Shown one piece after another: positions 28,406 through 36,632 of a stretch of 64,000 nt of DNA; within the stretch, counting starts at the first letter, position 1, and the number at the start of each line of letters is the position of its first letter. Under the pieces are notes generated by a model that was given only the letters and a program-made list of their open reading frames with translations, searched no databases and had not been told where the DNA came from. Source of the DNA: Sphaerisporangium rhizosphaerae (GTDB taxonomy: Bacteria; Actinomycetota; Actinomycetes; Streptosporangiales; Streptosporangiaceae); NCBI RefSeq assembly GCF_042665155.1, contig NZ_JBHTCG010000007.1, forward strand, positions 62,001 through 126,000. Reading direction: 5' to 3'. Both the position numbers and the translations under genes were made by a program.

Positions 28406-28580
28406 CGGGACGTGAACGGTGCCGGGACGTGAAGGCCGCGACGTGGACGGCGCCGGGACGTGGACGGCGCCGCGACGTCAAGGCCGCGACGTGGACGGTG
28501 CCGGGACGTGCAGGTCGGGACATGAAAGCGGTCGGGACATGAAAGCGGTCGCGACGTGAACGCGGTCGCGACGTGATGCC
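28406..28580. repeat. Minisatellite of 14/17-bp units
   Basis: Eleven consecutive units begin CGGGACGTG, CGCGACGTG or CGGGACATG and are 17 or 14 bp long, the short ones lacking 3 bp. The array fills most of the gap between the ThDP enzyme and the convergent secreted protein. No function is known. Confidence 0.9.
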
Positions 28581-28651
28581 CGCCCGGCCGTGGGCGACGA
28601 GGCCCTCACGGTGCCCCGCGCCCGGACCCTCGGCCGCGCGGTGGCCGGGGC

Positions 28652-28678
28652 CCGGCCGGGCCTCGTGGGCCCGGCCGG
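28652..28678. terminator. Hairpin terminator between convergent genes
   Basis: Perfect 11-bp stem (CCGGCCGGGCC with its complement) and 5-nt loop between the ThDP enzyme and the convergent small secreted protein. Confidence 0.65.
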
Positions 28679-28721
28679 TTCCCGGATGCCGGGCGTGTCC
28701 CCGGGCTTGTCCCTGTGGACC

Positions 28722-29276
28722 CTATTCGACCCTCCGCGCGGCGTCTTTCTTCGCGACGGGCTTCTCGTGCTTGACGTGGACCTCGTGCGAGTGCGCCTTC
28801 TCCGGCTTGTGGCGGAACCAGTCCCTCGCGTCTCGCCGGAGCGACTCGCGTGCCTCGTTGAAGCTGTGGAACCGGCGCATGTGCCGCGTGTGGTAGATGT
28901 CATCGGCGAAATGACCGTTGTGGTAGTGCCGGTGGTGGCCGTGGTGCCCGCGGCCGCCGCCTCCGCCGCCGCCCCCGCCGTACACGTCGTAGACGTCGGT
29001 CTTGCCGTGCTCGGGCTTGTAGGCGTGCTGCTTGTAGTGCTTGTGCGGGCGCTTGACGTAGTGCTTGCGGACTTCCTTTCTGGGCTTCTTCTCGGGAACC
29101 TCGCCTCCGCCTCCGCCCTCGGGCGCCGACGGGAACGCGAAGTCGACCTGGGAGCCGTCCTCGGAGGTGCCGGGGTGCGAGTCGGCCTGCGCGGGAAGCG
29201 CCGGCGCCATGAGCACCCCGGCCGTCATCGCCGCGCCGATGTACACGGACAGGGACCGGCCGTTGATCCTTCGCAT
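28722..29276 (-). CDS. Small secreted His/Lys/Gly-rich protein
   Basis: 184 residues from ATG 29276; an ATG at 29309 would add 11 residues, but the AGGCGG 8 nt before 29276 and the basic start of the signal peptide favour the shorter form. Residues 1-31 are a signal peptide (core MTAGVLMAPALPAQA). The mature part is charged: a KPRKEVRKHYVKR patch, a nine-Gly run (GGGGGGGGG) and several HxxH/HH clusters (GRGHHGHHRHYH), then a helical tail (SFNEARESLRRDARDWF). No family is recognised. The His clusters suggest metal binding and the basic patches wall or nucleic-acid contact; both are inference. Confidence 0.7.
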   Translation of the reverse strand: MRRINGRSLSVYIGAAMTAGVLMAPALPAQADSHPGTSEDGSQVDFAFPSAPEGGGGGEVPEKKPRKEVRKHYVKRPHKHYKQHAYKPEHGKTDVYDVYGGGGGGGGGRGHHGHHRHYHNGHFADDIYHTRHMRRFHSFNEARESLRRDARDWFRHKPEKAHSHEVHVKHEKPVAKKDAARRVE

Positions 29277-29309
29277 CAAGGACCGCCTGTTCTCAGGTGA
29301 GATAATCAC

Positions 29310-29527
29310 CTAACTACCCCCCAATTAGTTAAGGCAGCGAATTGCGCTTTGTATCACCATAATGGCGGCACATAGCTGAACTACCCCCATATTGCGGCGG
29401 CAACACAGATGATTAATGGGGCCAACTATGGCGACTGCCGGTTAATACGGCAAAAGGGGTATGGCGCCGACGGGCCATTTGCACGGTATATCGGATGAAG
29501 GGCTTTATATCCCCATAACTGGGACCA
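29310..29527. other. AT-richer upstream region, no gene
   Basis: About 220 bp of markedly lower GC upstream of the secreted protein, containing likely promoter sequence on the minus strand but no supportable coding frame. The 14-mer CGGTATATCGGATG (29484-29497) recurs inverted at 42316-42329. Confidence 0.5.
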
Positions 29528-29779
29528 TCCGTGCGCGACACCCGTCCCGGCCGCCCACCAGCGCGAAACCGGTCCTGGCCGTGCACCAGCGGGACATCGG
29601 TCCGGGCCATGCACCAGCGGGACATCGGTCCGGGCTGTCGACCAGCAGGACACCGGTCTCGATCGTCCACCGGCGGGACACCGGTCCTGGCCGTGCACCG
29701 GCGGGACATCGGTCCGAGCTGTCGACCAGCGGGGCACCGGTCCCGGCCGTCCGCCGGCGAGACGTACGGCCGGCGCGTG
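29528..29779. repeat. Exact 28-bp tandem repeat array, nine units
   Basis: Units start at 29528, 29556, 29584, 29612, 29640, 29668, 29696, 29724 and 29752, each exactly 28 bp with no spacers. The core is CACCAGCGGGACAYCGGTCC followed by a variable GGGCCRTG-like end; first and last units are degraded. Because 28 is not a multiple of 3, the array is not coding. It lies between the secreted protein and the end of pcaL. Confidence 0.92.
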
Positions 29780-29875
29780 CCGTCCCGGTCGGCTCCGGTC
29801 CGCTCCGCAAGCTTTCGGTGGACTTTGGAGCGGCCCGTCAGGCCGGCGTTCCCTCGGGGCGGCCGGCCCGCCTGG

Positions 29876-31192
29876 TCAGCCGGTGGTGGGCGGAGGCTGT
29901 CCCGCCTCTTCGCCGAGCACCCGGTCGGCGACGGCGAAGGCGCTGTTGGCGGCGGGGACGCCGCAGTAGACGGCCGTCTGGAGCAGGACCTCGCGGATCT
30001 CCTCCGGGCTGAGGCCGTTGCGCAGCGCCGCGCGCACGTGCATGGCCAGCTCCTCCAGGTGGCCGCGCGCCACCAGCGCCGTGAGCGTCACGCAGCTGCG
30101 GGCGCGCCGGTCGAGCCCGGGGCGGGTCCAGATCTCCCCCCAGGCGTAGCGGGTGATGAAGTCCTGGAACGGCGCGGTGAAGTCCGTCGTGCGGGCGATG
30201 GCCCGGTCGACATGGTCGTCTCCCAGGACCGCACGCCGCACGGCCATCCCCTCGGCGTACCGCGCCCCGGCATCCACGGGGCCTGCATGCTCCACGGGCG
30301 CGGCGACGCTCCGGGCGGCAGGTGCGGCGGGCGCGGTCGCAGGGACGGTCGCGGAAGCGATGTCCGGGGCGGAAGCGATCTCCAGCCCGTGATCGGTGTC
30401 CGGGGCGGGGGACAGGTGGGCGAGCAGGGCGGCCAGGACGGGTCCTGGGCGCTCGACGCCGGCCAGGTGGGCGGCGTGGCCCACCTCGGTGAGCGAGGCT
30501 CCCGGGATGCCGTCGGCCAGCTCGCGGGCGTGGCGCGGCGGAGTGGCGGGGTCGTCGCGTCCCGCGACGACCAGCGTGGGCGCGGTCACGCGCGGCAGAT
30601 CGGCGCGCAGGTCGTAGGCTGCCAGCGCGTCGCAGCAGGCCGCGTAGCCCTCCGGGTCGGCGGCGCGAAGGTCCTCGGTCAGCGCCCGGGCCGCCGGCGC
30701 CCGCGCGAACGCCGGGGTGAACCACCGCGCGGCGGCGACGTCGGCCACCGGGCCGGTGCCCTCGGCCCGCACCAGCGCGGCGCGCTCGCGCCAGCTCTCC
30801 GGTTCGCCGAACCGGGCCGAGGAGCACACCAGGGCGAGCGAGGTGACCCGCTCGGGGTGGTGGACGGCCAGCCACGCGCCGACGGCCCCGCCCAGCGAGA
30901 CCCCGGCGTAGGCGAAGGCGTCCAGGCCGAGCGCGTCGGCCAGGTGCAGAACCAGGCGGGCGAGGTCGGCGACGGTGGTGGCGCCCGGCGCGGTGCTGGG
31001 CAGCAGATCGGCGGGGGAGCGGCCGTGCCCGGGCAGATCCCAGCGCACGACCCGGTGGTGGCGGGCCAGCACCGGCACCTGCGGGTCCCAGACGGCGAGG
31101 CTCGTGCCCAGCGAGGGCCCGAGGACCAGCGGCGGCGCCGAGTCCGCCCCGTCCACCCGGTGGGCCGGCGGGCGCGGCGCGGCGGCGGTCAT
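29876..31192 (-). CDS. pcaL: PcaL: fused enol-lactone hydrolase and carboxymuconolactone decarboxylase
   Basis: 438 residues. Residues 1-255 are an alpha/beta hydrolase (PcaD, 3-oxoadipate enol-lactonase): LVLGPSLGTSLAVWDPQ, nucleophile Ser in GVSLGG, Asp in GRDDPATP, His in VGHAAHL. After an Ala/Pro linker (about 260-310), residues 315-438 are PcaC (4-carboxymuconolactone decarboxylase): GMAVRRAVLGDDHVDRA, WTRPGLDRRARSC, EVLLQTAVYCGVPAAN. The fusion performs two steps in the beta-ketoadipate pathway and is typical of actinomycetes. ATG 31192 overlaps the pcaB stop codon (ATGA), so the two are translationally coupled. It is the last gene of the operon. Confidence 0.93.
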   Translation of the reverse strand: MTAAAPRPPAHRVDGADSAPPLVLGPSLGTSLAVWDPQVPVLARHHRVVRWDLPGHGRSPADLLPSTAPGATTVADLARLVLHLADALGLDAFAYAGVSLGGAVGAWLAVHHPERVTSLALVCSSARFGEPESWRERAALVRAEGTGPVADVAAARWFTPAFARAPAARALTEDLRAADPEGYAACCDALAAYDLRADLPRVTAPTLVVAGRDDPATPPRHARELADGIPGASLTEVGHAAHLAGVERPGPVLAALLAHLSPAPDTDHGLEIASAPDIASATVPATAPAAPAARSVAAPVEHAGPVDAGARYAEGMAVRRAVLGDDHVDRAIARTTDFTAPFQDFITRYAWGEIWTRPGLDRRARSCVTLTALVARGHLEELAMHVRAALRNGLSPEEIREVLLQTAVYCGVPAANSAFAVADRVLGEEAGQPPPTTG

Positions 31193-32973
31193 GACGTCCT
31201 CTCGATGGTGCGGAGGGCCCGGTCGACCAGGGCCCCGGCGGAGCCCAGGTACCGCGCCGGGTCGGCGAGCGCCCGCAACTCCTCCCACGACACCCCGGTG
31301 TTCTTGTCGGACGGTCCGTCGTCTTCCCCGGGTGTCTTGGTGTTCTTGTCGGACGGTCCGCTGTCTTCCCCGGGTGTCCTGGTGTTCTTGTCGGACGGTC
31401 CGTCGTCTTCCCCAGGTGCCCCGGGGTTCTCCTTGGACGGCCCGGCGTCATCTCCTGGAGGCGCCTCGTCTCGCCCGCAGGCGGCGGTGTCCTGGTGGGA
31501 CGGGGCGGCCACGTGCGGTTCGGCGGTGAGGGCGTCATGGCGGGTCAGGAGGGCCGCCACGTCCGGTTCGGCGGCGAGGGCGTCGGCCAGGTCGATGCCC
31601 TCCTCGGCGGCGCGGCGGGAGGCGCGGGTCACCGCCCGCTTCGCGCGGTCCCTGCCGATCGAGGCGGCCAGGGCGATGCTCAGGTGCTCGGCCGCCACCA
31701 GGCCGCCGGTCATGCCGAGGTTGTCGCTCATGCGCCGGGGGTGGACCCGGAGCCCCTCGGCCAGCTCCGCGGCTTCCCGGGCGGCCCCGCCGACCAGGCG
31801 GACCGCCTCGCGCGCCGGCTGCCACTCGGCGTGCCAGGCGCCGGCCGGACGCTCGTCCTCGGCGGCCAGCGAGCCGTGCAGCACGCCGGTCAGCGCGGGG
31901 ACCTGCCGCGCCGCGGCGGCGATGAGCACCGCGCGCACCGGGTTGGACTTGTGCGGCATCGCCGAGGATCCGCCGCCCTGGCCCTCCGCCACCTCCCCGG
32001 CCTCGGTGCGCGACAGGACGAGCACGTCGGCCGCCATCTTGCCGAGCGCGCCCGCGGTGAACGCCAGCGCCCCCGCGAGGTCGGCGATCGGCGCCCGCAA
32101 GGTGTGCCACGGGAGCACGGGCTCGGCCAGTCCGGTCTCGGCCGCGAAGGCGGCCAGCAGCCGCACCCCGACGTCACCCTCCCGATGGGCGGCTCCGGCT
32201 CGCACGCTCGCGTAGGCGTGGAAGGCGGCCAGGGTGCCGGCGGCGCCGCCGAGCTGGGCGGGCAGGCTCGCGCGCACCGCGGCCAGCCGGTCGCGGGCGC
32301 CGGCGGCCAGGGTCAGCCAGCCGGCGGCCTTGAGGCCGAACGTGGTCGGCACCGCGTGCTGGGTGAGCGTGCGGCCCGCCATCGGAGTGTCGCGGTGCGC
32401 GGTGGCCAGCTCCGCCAGCGCCCGCACCGTCCGCCCGAGGTCGGCCAGCACCGGTTCGAGGGCGCGGCCGGCGACGAGCATCAGCGCGGTGTCCCAGATG
32501 TCCTGGCTGGTGGCGCCGCGGTGGACGTACGGGCCGGCCTCCGAGTCGCGCGCCGCGACCGCGGCGGTGAGGTCGGCCACCAGCGGGATGACCGGATTGC
32601 CGCCGGAGCGGGCCCGCGACGCCAGGTCCCTGACGTCGTACCGCGCCGTCTCGGCCGCCGCGGCCGTCACCGCGGCTGCCGCGGCGGCGGGGGCCAGCCC
32701 GACCGCCGCCTGGGCGCGGGCGAGGGCCGCCTCGGCGTCCAGCATGCCCCGGACGAACGCGGCGTCCCCGGTCGCCGCCTCGACCAGCGAACCCGCCCAG
32801 ACCGGCGCGAGCAACCCCACATCCGCCCAATCCGAGCCGGCGGTCGCGGACGGGCCGACCGGATCGGACGGGGTCTCCAAGGAGGCGGCGGCACCCGGGG
32901 CCGGGCGGGTCGCCGGTTCGCCGGGGCCTGGCCGGTCAGTCGAAGGCAAGGAACACCGTCTCCTCGTGGACAC
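31189..32973 (-). CDS. pcaB: 3-carboxy-cis,cis-muconate cycloisomerase
   Basis: 594 residues, longer than the usual 350-450. The fumarase/aspartase superfamily signature GGSSAMPHKSNPV is present, with HRGATSQDIWDT and TLTQHAVPTTFG. It converts beta-carboxymuconate to gamma-carboxymuconolactone. The extra length has two sources: a start region of about 50 Pro/Ala-rich residues from GTG 32973 (overlapping pcaG by 38 bp; a later start is possible) and a 14-residue repeat near residues 503-558 that separates the catalytic body from the closing segment WEELRALADPARYLGSAG. Confidence 0.9.
   Translation of the reverse strand: MSTRRRCSLPSTDRPGPGEPATRPAPGAAASLETPSDPVGPSATAGSDWADVGLLAPVWAGSLVEAATGDAAFVRGMLDAEAALARAQAAVGLAPAAAAAAVTAAAAETARYDVRDLASRARSGGNPVIPLVADLTAAVAARDSEAGPYVHRGATSQDIWDTALMLVAGRALEPVLADLGRTVRALAELATAHRDTPMAGRTLTQHAVPTTFGLKAAGWLTLAAGARDRLAAVRASLPAQLGGAAGTLAAFHAYASVRAGAAHREGDVGVRLLAAFAAETGLAEPVLPWHTLRAPIADLAGALAFTAGALGKMAADVLVLSRTEAGEVAEGQGGGSSAMPHKSNPVRAVLIAAAARQVPALTGVLHGSLAAEDERPAGAWHAEWQPAREAVRLVGGAAREAAELAEGLRVHPRRMSDNLGMTGGLVAAEHLSIALAASIGRDRAKRAVTRASRRAAEEGIDLADALAAEPDVAALLTRHDALTAEPHVAAPSHQDTAACGRDEAPPGDDAGPSKENPGAPGEDDGPSDKNTRTPGEDSGPSDKNTKTPGEDDGPSDKNTGVSWEELRALADPARYLGSAGALVDRALRTIERTS
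31298..31465 (-). repeat. In-frame 42-bp tandem repeat within pcaB
   Basis: Three near-identical 42-bp units (31298, 31340, 31382) and one degraded unit (31424) encode 14-residue blocks of the type GPSDKNTKTPGEDD. Strongly acidic and disordered; absent from ordinary PcaB. Confidence 0.92.
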
Positions 32974-33508
32974 CGTCGTGCTGCAGGCGGATGTCGAACC
33001 CGTAGACCTTCTCGCTTTCGGCCACGGCGAGCAACGTGGCCCGCCGCTCCGGCGGCAACGACGCCAGCAGCGGCTCGGTGGCGGGGTCGGCGAGGTCGGG
33101 CAGGTAGACGCGGGTGAACAGGTGGTGCAGCAGGCCGCGGGCGAAGACGCACACCGAGATGTACGGCACGCCGCCCGGCGGCAGCGTGCGCACCGCGTAG
33201 TGCCCGTCGGCGTCGGTGGCGACGCGCCCGAACCCGGTGAAGTCGACCCCGGTGCGGCCGATGACGGCGCCGGTGACCTGGTCGCGGCGCAGCGACCCGG
33301 GAGCTCCCGCCCGCGACCCGTCGGCGGCGGGCTGCCAGAACTCCAGCATCGCGTCCGGGACGGGCGACCCGGCTCCGTCGAACACCCGGCCGTGGACGGT
33401 GACCGTGCCGGGATGCCCGGTGGGGGCCATGTCCTCGCCCTTGGCGAACGGCAGTGCGTAGCCGTAGAAGGGGCCGACGGTCTGCGACGGGGTGGGCTGC
33501 CGCGTCAT
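32936..33508 (-). CDS. pcaG: Protocatechuate 3,4-dioxygenase alpha subunit
   Basis: 190 residues, the normal size. Intradiol dioxygenase fold with QTVGPFYGYAL, VTVHGRVFDGAGSPVPDAMLEFWQP, FTGFGRVATDADGHY and a C-terminal EKVYGFDIRLQ. Like other alpha subunits it lacks the full iron ligand set, which is in PcaH. With PcaH it cleaves protocatechuate to beta-carboxymuconate. GAGGAGG precedes ATG 33508. Confidence 0.95.
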   Translation of the reverse strand: MTRQPTPSQTVGPFYGYALPFAKGEDMAPTGHPGTVTVHGRVFDGAGSPVPDAMLEFWQPAADGSRAGAPGSLRRDQVTGAVIGRTGVDFTGFGRVATDADGHYAVRTLPPGGVPYISVCVFARGLLHHLFTRVYLPDLADPATEPLLASLPPERRATLLAVAESEKVYGFDIRLQHDGVHEETVFLAFD

Positions 33509-33620
33509 GGGGCCTCCTCGATGGGCCGGACGATGGACGGGGGTGCGGGCAGAGGGGACAGGTGGGCGCCGGGCCGTGAACGGCGGGGGCCTGAGCAGAA
33601 GGGCGAGCGCGGGCGGGTCA

Positions 33621-34466
33621 TCAGGCCGGTTCGGTCCAGGTCGCGGCCGGGCCGGACAGGACGATGTCCCAGTGGTATCCGAGCGACCACTCCGGGGTCG
33701 ACAGGTCGTGGTCGTACCGGGCCACGAGGCGCTCGCGGGCCGCGTCGTCGGTCACCGACTGCATGATCGGGTCGAACGCGAACAGCGGGTCGCCCGGGAA
33801 GTACATCTGCGTGACCAGCCGCTGCGTGAAGGCGGAGCCGAAGACCGAGAAGTGGATGTGCGCGGGCCGCCAGGCGTTGTCGTGATTACGCCACGGGTAG
33901 GCGCCCGGCCTGATCGTCGTGAAGGCGTACCGGCCCTCGTCGTCGGTCAGGCAGCGGCCGACGCCGGTGAAGTTCGGGTCCAGCGGCGCCGGATGCCGGT
34001 CGCGCTGGTGGGCGTAGCGCCCGGAGGCGTTGGCCTGCCAGATCTCGACGAGCTGCCCGCGCACCGGCCGGCCGTTCCCGTCGAGCACCCGTCCGGTGAG
34101 GTGGATGCGCTCGCCCAGCGGCTCCCCGTGATGCTGACCGGTGAGGTCGGAGTCCAGGTCGGTGACGTCGGTGACGCCGAACACCGGGCCGCTCAGTTCC
34201 ACCGCCTCGGGGTCGCCGACCGCCACCAGGTCGTGGCGCGGATGACGCAGCAGGCTGCTGCGGTAGGGCGGATAACCTCGCGCCGGGTGGTCCCGGCGGG
34301 CCGCGCCGTCCTCGACGGCCTTGACGTAGTCCTGCCGTGCCTGCGTGATCTCCGCGCTGATGATCTCCTGGGTGACCGGCGCGGCGCCGCCGGCCGGCGG
34401 GCCGGCCTCGCGCGCGCCGCCGGCCGGTGCGGGGACGGCGGAAGACGGCTCGGGGGTGGTGGGCAT
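33621..34466 (-). CDS. pcaH: Protocatechuate 3,4-dioxygenase beta subunit
   Basis: 281 residues. Carries the intradiol iron site: Tyr in NASGRYAHQRD, Tyr in GAYPWRNHDNAW, and two His in PAHIHFS. LTGRVLDGNGRPVRGQLVEIWQ is the family core. About 30 Ala/Pro/Gly-rich residues precede the conserved start. It forms the catalytic half of the dioxygenase with PcaG, which lies 112 bp downstream. Confidence 0.95.
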   Translation of the reverse strand: MPTTPEPSSAVPAPAGGAREAGPPAGGAAPVTQEIISAEITQARQDYVKAVEDGAARRDHPARGYPPYRSSLLRHPRHDLVAVGDPEAVELSGPVFGVTDVTDLDSDLTGQHHGEPLGERIHLTGRVLDGNGRPVRGQLVEIWQANASGRYAHQRDRHPAPLDPNFTGVGRCLTDDEGRYAFTTIRPGAYPWRNHDNAWRPAHIHFSVFGSAFTQRLVTQMYFPGDPLFAFDPIMQSVTDDAARERLVARYDHDLSTPEWSLGYHWDIVLSGPAATWTEPA

Positions 34467-34476
34467 GTGTCTGTCG

Positions 34477-35658
34477 CTACCTTTCCAGGACCAGGGCGAT
34501 GCCCTGTCCCACGCCGATGCACAACGCCGCGAGCCCGGTGCCGGAGCCCGCGGCGGCGAGCTGGTGGGCGACCGCCCCGGCCAGGCGGGCCCCGGAGGCG
34601 CCGAGCGGGTGGCCGATGGCGATGGCGCCGCCGCGGGGGTTGACGACGGCCGGGTCCAGGCCCGGCCACTCGGCCAGGCAGCCGAGGGCCTGCGCGGCGA
34701 ACGCCTCGTTGAGCTCGAAGACGGACAGGTCCCCGAACCCCTTGCCCGCCCGGGCCAGCGCCCGCCGGACGGCTTCGACGGGGCCCAGGCCGTAGTACTG
34801 CGGCTCGACGCCGGTGACGGCGGAGGCGCGGACGCGGGCGAGCGGCTCGCGTCCGACGGCCCGCAACCCCTCCTCGTCGCACAGCAGCAGCGCCGCCGCG
34901 CCGTCGTTGAGCGGCGAGGAGTTCCCGGCGGTGACGGTGCCGCCGTCGGGGCGGAAGGCCGGCGCGAGCCGGGCCAGGGACTCCATCGAGGTGTCGTCGC
35001 GGATCGCCTCGTCGCGCGGCTGCTCCACGCCCTCCACGGGGACTACCTCGCCGGCGTAGGCGCCCTCCCGCCAGGCGCGGGCCGCCTTCTGGTGGCTGGC
35101 CAGGGCGAAGGCGTCCTGCCGCTCGCGGCTGATCCCGTACTTGCCGGCGATCAGCTCGGCGCCCTCGCCGAGCGCGACCGTCCACTCGGCGGGCATGCGC
35201 GGGTTCACCATGCGCCAGCCGAGCGTGGTGGAGTACATCTCCTGGTGCCCCGCAGGGAACGCCCGCTCGGGCTTGGGCAGGACGTAGGGCGCGCGCGACA
35301 TGGACTCCACTCCGCCGGCCACGACGACGGAGGCGTCCCCGGCGGCGACGGCGCGGGCCGCCTGGACGACGGCCTCCATCCCCGAGCCGCACAGCCGGTT
35401 GACCGTCGTGCCCGGGACGGTGACCGGGAGCCCGGCCAGCAGGACGGCCATGCGGGCGACGTCGCGGTTCTCCTCGCCGGCCCCGTTGGCGTTGCCGAAG
35501 AACACATCGTCGATGCGGGCGGGGTCGAGGTCGGGGCTGCGGCCGGCGATCGCCCGGACGACGTGGGCGGCCAGGTCGTCCGGGCGGACCTTCGACAACG
35601 CGCCGCCGTACTTGCCGAACGGGGTGCGGACGGCGTCGACGATGTACACCTCGCTCAC
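34477..35658 (-). CDS. pcaF: Beta-ketoadipyl-CoA thiolase
   Basis: 393 residues. Thiolase motifs: nucleophilic Cys in NRLCGSGMEAV, His in GGAIAIGHPLGASG, and Cys in ALCIGVGQG. It cleaves beta-ketoadipyl-CoA to acetyl-CoA and succinyl-CoA. Its place between pcaJ and pcaH supports PcaF rather than a general acetyl-CoA acyltransferase. The start is GTG 35658; no strong ribosome site is visible. Confidence 0.92.
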   Translation of the reverse strand: MSEVYIVDAVRTPFGKYGGALSKVRPDDLAAHVVRAIAGRSPDLDPARIDDVFFGNANGAGEENRDVARMAVLLAGLPVTVPGTTVNRLCGSGMEAVVQAARAVAAGDASVVVAGGVESMSRAPYVLPKPERAFPAGHQEMYSTTLGWRMVNPRMPAEWTVALGEGAELIAGKYGISRERQDAFALASHQKAARAWREGAYAGEVVPVEGVEQPRDEAIRDDTSMESLARLAPAFRPDGGTVTAGNSSPLNDGAAALLLCDEEGLRAVGREPLARVRASAVTGVEPQYYGLGPVEAVRRALARAGKGFGDLSVFELNEAFAAQALGCLAEWPGLDPAVVNPRGGAIAIGHPLGASGARLAGAVAHQLAAAGSGTGLAALCIGVGQGIALVLER

Positions 35659-35766
35659 TGGCGCACCGATCTCTTGCCGGTGGTCAGGAGACTCATGCGC
35701 GGCCCTCCTTGTGAAGACGGGTGGACGGACGGCCGGGAACGCCTGGCGCCGGGCGCGGCCGGCATC

Positions 35767-36516
35767 TCAGGCGGCCTTGAGGGTGCGCAGGGCCGTGAGC
35801 TCGGCGTCGGTGGGGGGCGGGGTGGTGGCGACGTGGTCGGCCGTCTTCAGTGGCCAGCCGGTGGCGGCGCGGGCCTGCTCGACCGTCGCCCCGGCGTGCA
35901 GCTCGGTCAGGACCAGCTCGGCGGTCCGCGGGTCCGGGCGCAGGACGCCGAGGTCGGTGATGACGGCCACCGGCCCCCCGCCGCGCAGGCCGAGCCGTTC
36001 GCGGTCGCCGCGCCCCGTCCCGTGGCCCACCGAGGTGGTGAAGTCGAGCCGGTCGACGAAGTTGCGGGTCGAGTGGCGCAGCACGATGAACACCTCGCGG
36101 CAGCTCGCCGCGATCTCCGGCGCCCCGCCCGCGCCGGGGAGCCGTCCCTCGGGCCGGCCGGGGCCGCGGTCGATGACGGTGGTGTTGATGTTGGCGAACC
36201 GGTCGAGCTGGGCGGCGCCGAGGAACCCTACGTCGATGCGCCCCGCCTGCAGCCAGTAGTTGAACACCTCGGGGACCGAGACCACCGCGTCGGCCGTGTC
36301 GGCCAGCTCGCCGTCCCCGATGGACAGCGGCAGCCGGGCGGGCTTGGACCCGAGCGCGCCGGACTCGTAGATCAGGACGAGGTCGGGTCGGCAGGTGCGG
36401 CGGGCGAGGTTGGCGGCCGTGCTCGGCAGGCCGATGCCGACGAAGCAGGTGCGCGCCCCGGCCAGGGCGCGGGCCGCGTTGACGGTCATCACCTCGTCCG
36501 GCGTCCAGTCGCTCAT
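35767..36516 (-). CDS. pcaJ: 3-oxoadipate CoA-transferase subunit B
   Basis: 249 residues. CoA-transferase I fold with VGIGLPSTAANLAR and the catalytic Glu region LIYESGALGS. It pairs with PcaI to transfer CoA from succinyl-CoA to 3-oxoadipate. ATG 36516 follows AAGGAG at 10 nt. Confidence 0.9.
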   Translation of the reverse strand: MSDWTPDEVMTVNAARALAGARTCFVGIGLPSTAANLARRTCRPDLVLIYESGALGSKPARLPLSIGDGELADTADAVVSVPEVFNYWLQAGRIDVGFLGAAQLDRFANINTTVIDRGPGRPEGRLPGAGGAPEIAASCREVFIVLRHSTRNFVDRLDFTTSVGHGTGRGDRERLGLRGGGPVAVITDLGVLRPDPRTAELVLTELHAGATVEQARAATGWPLKTADHVATTPPPTDAELTALRTLKAA

Positions 36517-36632
36517 CGGGCGCGGGCTCCTTCGCTCTGCGCGGCCGTGCCGCTCCGGATCGTGCGGGCCGTCATCGGGCGCGGGCTGTTTCGCGTCGCG
36601 GCCGTGCCGCCGGGGATCGTGCGGGCCGTCAT
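36517..36632. repeat. Two-copy 57/59-bp repeat between pcaI and pcaJ
   Basis: Units at 36517-36575 and 36576-36632 share CGGGCGCGGGCT at one end and ATCGTGCGGGCCGTCAT at the other. The second overlaps the pcaI stop codon. The duplication separates two genes that are normally adjacent or overlapping. Confidence 0.85.

Noticed and set aside
29528..29779. CRISPR array
   Set aside because: Units abut with no spacers and no cas genes are present.
29413..29810. Short Arg/Thr-rich open frames in the 28-bp array
   Set aside because: They are translations of the repeat in several frames and have no ribosome site.
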